Below are positions 4,877 through 5,051 of a stretch of 5,051 nucleotides of DNA, piece after piece. Location: positions 1-5,051 of the forward strand of contig DASTWQ010000123.1 of NCBI GenBank assembly GCA_035758545.1, given 5' to 3'. Position numbers and translations under genes: made by a program. The stretch comes from JAFDVN01 sp035758545 (GTDB lineage Bacteria > Acidobacteriota > Holophagae > Holophagales > Holophagaceae). Each line of letters opens with the position of its first letter. The stretch's first letter is position 1. The notes beneath the pieces are model-generated. The model was given only the letters and a program-made list of their open reading frames with translations, made no database searches and had not been told where the DNA came from.

Positions 4877-5051
4877 ATGTCCCAGCCCAGCAGCCACCCC
4901 CATGAGCTCGCCTTCGCCACCCAGGCCGTCCACGCGGGCCGGGAGGAACTCTCCGCCCTGGGCGTCCACGCGCTGCCCCTGGACCTGAGCAGCACCTACC
5001 CGCTGCCGGACCTGGACGAGGGCGGCCGCAGCCTGGAGGCCCAGGCCCTGG
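4877..5051 (+). CDS. Cystathionine/methionine gamma-lyase family PLP enzyme, N-terminal part
   Basis: Only the first 58 residues are inside the window; the gene continues past the right edge. The segment FATQAVHAGREELSALGVHALPLDLSSTYPLPD (residues 13-45) has the typical opening of the Cys/Met metabolism PLP family: a 'T.aVHaG' motif followed by a 'P..lSsTY' motif that helps form the cofactor and substrate pocket of the neighbouring subunit. Members catalyse gamma-elimination or gamma-replacement on methionine, cystathionine or homoserine esters. The catalytic lysine and the residues that separate lyases from synthases are beyond the window, so the exact reaction is open. The ATG at 4877 has a GGAGG 5 nt upstream. 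Divergence from an Lrp-type regulator favours a catabolic lyase such as methionine gamma-lyase. Confidence 0.85.
   Translation, partial: MSQPSSHPHELAFATQAVHAGREELSALGVHALPLDLSSTYPLPDLDEGGRSLEAQAL

Overview
The window is a GC-rich bacterial chromosomal segment (by eye about 70% G+C, with strongly G/C-biased third codon positions). It is densely packed with housekeeping and metabolic genes and shows no phage, plasmid or transposase gene. The gene style, together with the short purine-rich tandem repeats between genes, reminds me of Acidobacteriota of the Holophaga/Geothrix type. That placement is an impression from memory and no database search was done.

Layout, left to right: (i) 1-62 is a gene-free edge with a small 8-nt tandem repeat. 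(ii) 63-860 (-) encodes a type I methionine aminopeptidase with every metal ligand visible; a GTG start behind a good ribosome binding site fits better than the longer ATG frame that begins at 950. (iii) 861-1017 is a divergent promoter region holding a 27-nt imperfect inverted repeat made of 7-nt units. (iv) 1018-1632 (+) encodes an unrecognised 204-aa protein, possibly from a leaderless transcript. (v) 1688-2806 (+) encodes a multi-pass membrane protein of the sterol desaturase / fatty acid hydroxylase superfamily. (vi) 2803-4071 (+) overlaps it by the ATGA junction and encodes an unrecognised all-helical protein with paired histidines. (vii) 4072-4316 separates convergent genes and is almost entirely filled by a nested palindromic repeat element whose core is a perfect 27-bp stem. 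(viii) 4317-4790 (-) encodes an Lrp/AsnC regulator. (ix) From 4877 (+), running off the right edge, comes the N-terminus of a PLP enzyme of the cystathionine/methionine gamma-lyase family.

Two pairs of genes probably work together. The membrane hydroxylase and the helical protein are translationally coupled and likely serve one lipid- or metabolite-oxidation step. The Lrp regulator and the PLP enzyme are divergent across 86 bp that contain a small dyad; this matches the known arrangement in which an Lrp-type regulator controls a sulfur-amino-acid lyase next to it. The most unusual material is the intergenic repeat structure (892-1007 and 4065-4314) and the histidine-rich partner protein of the hydroxylase.
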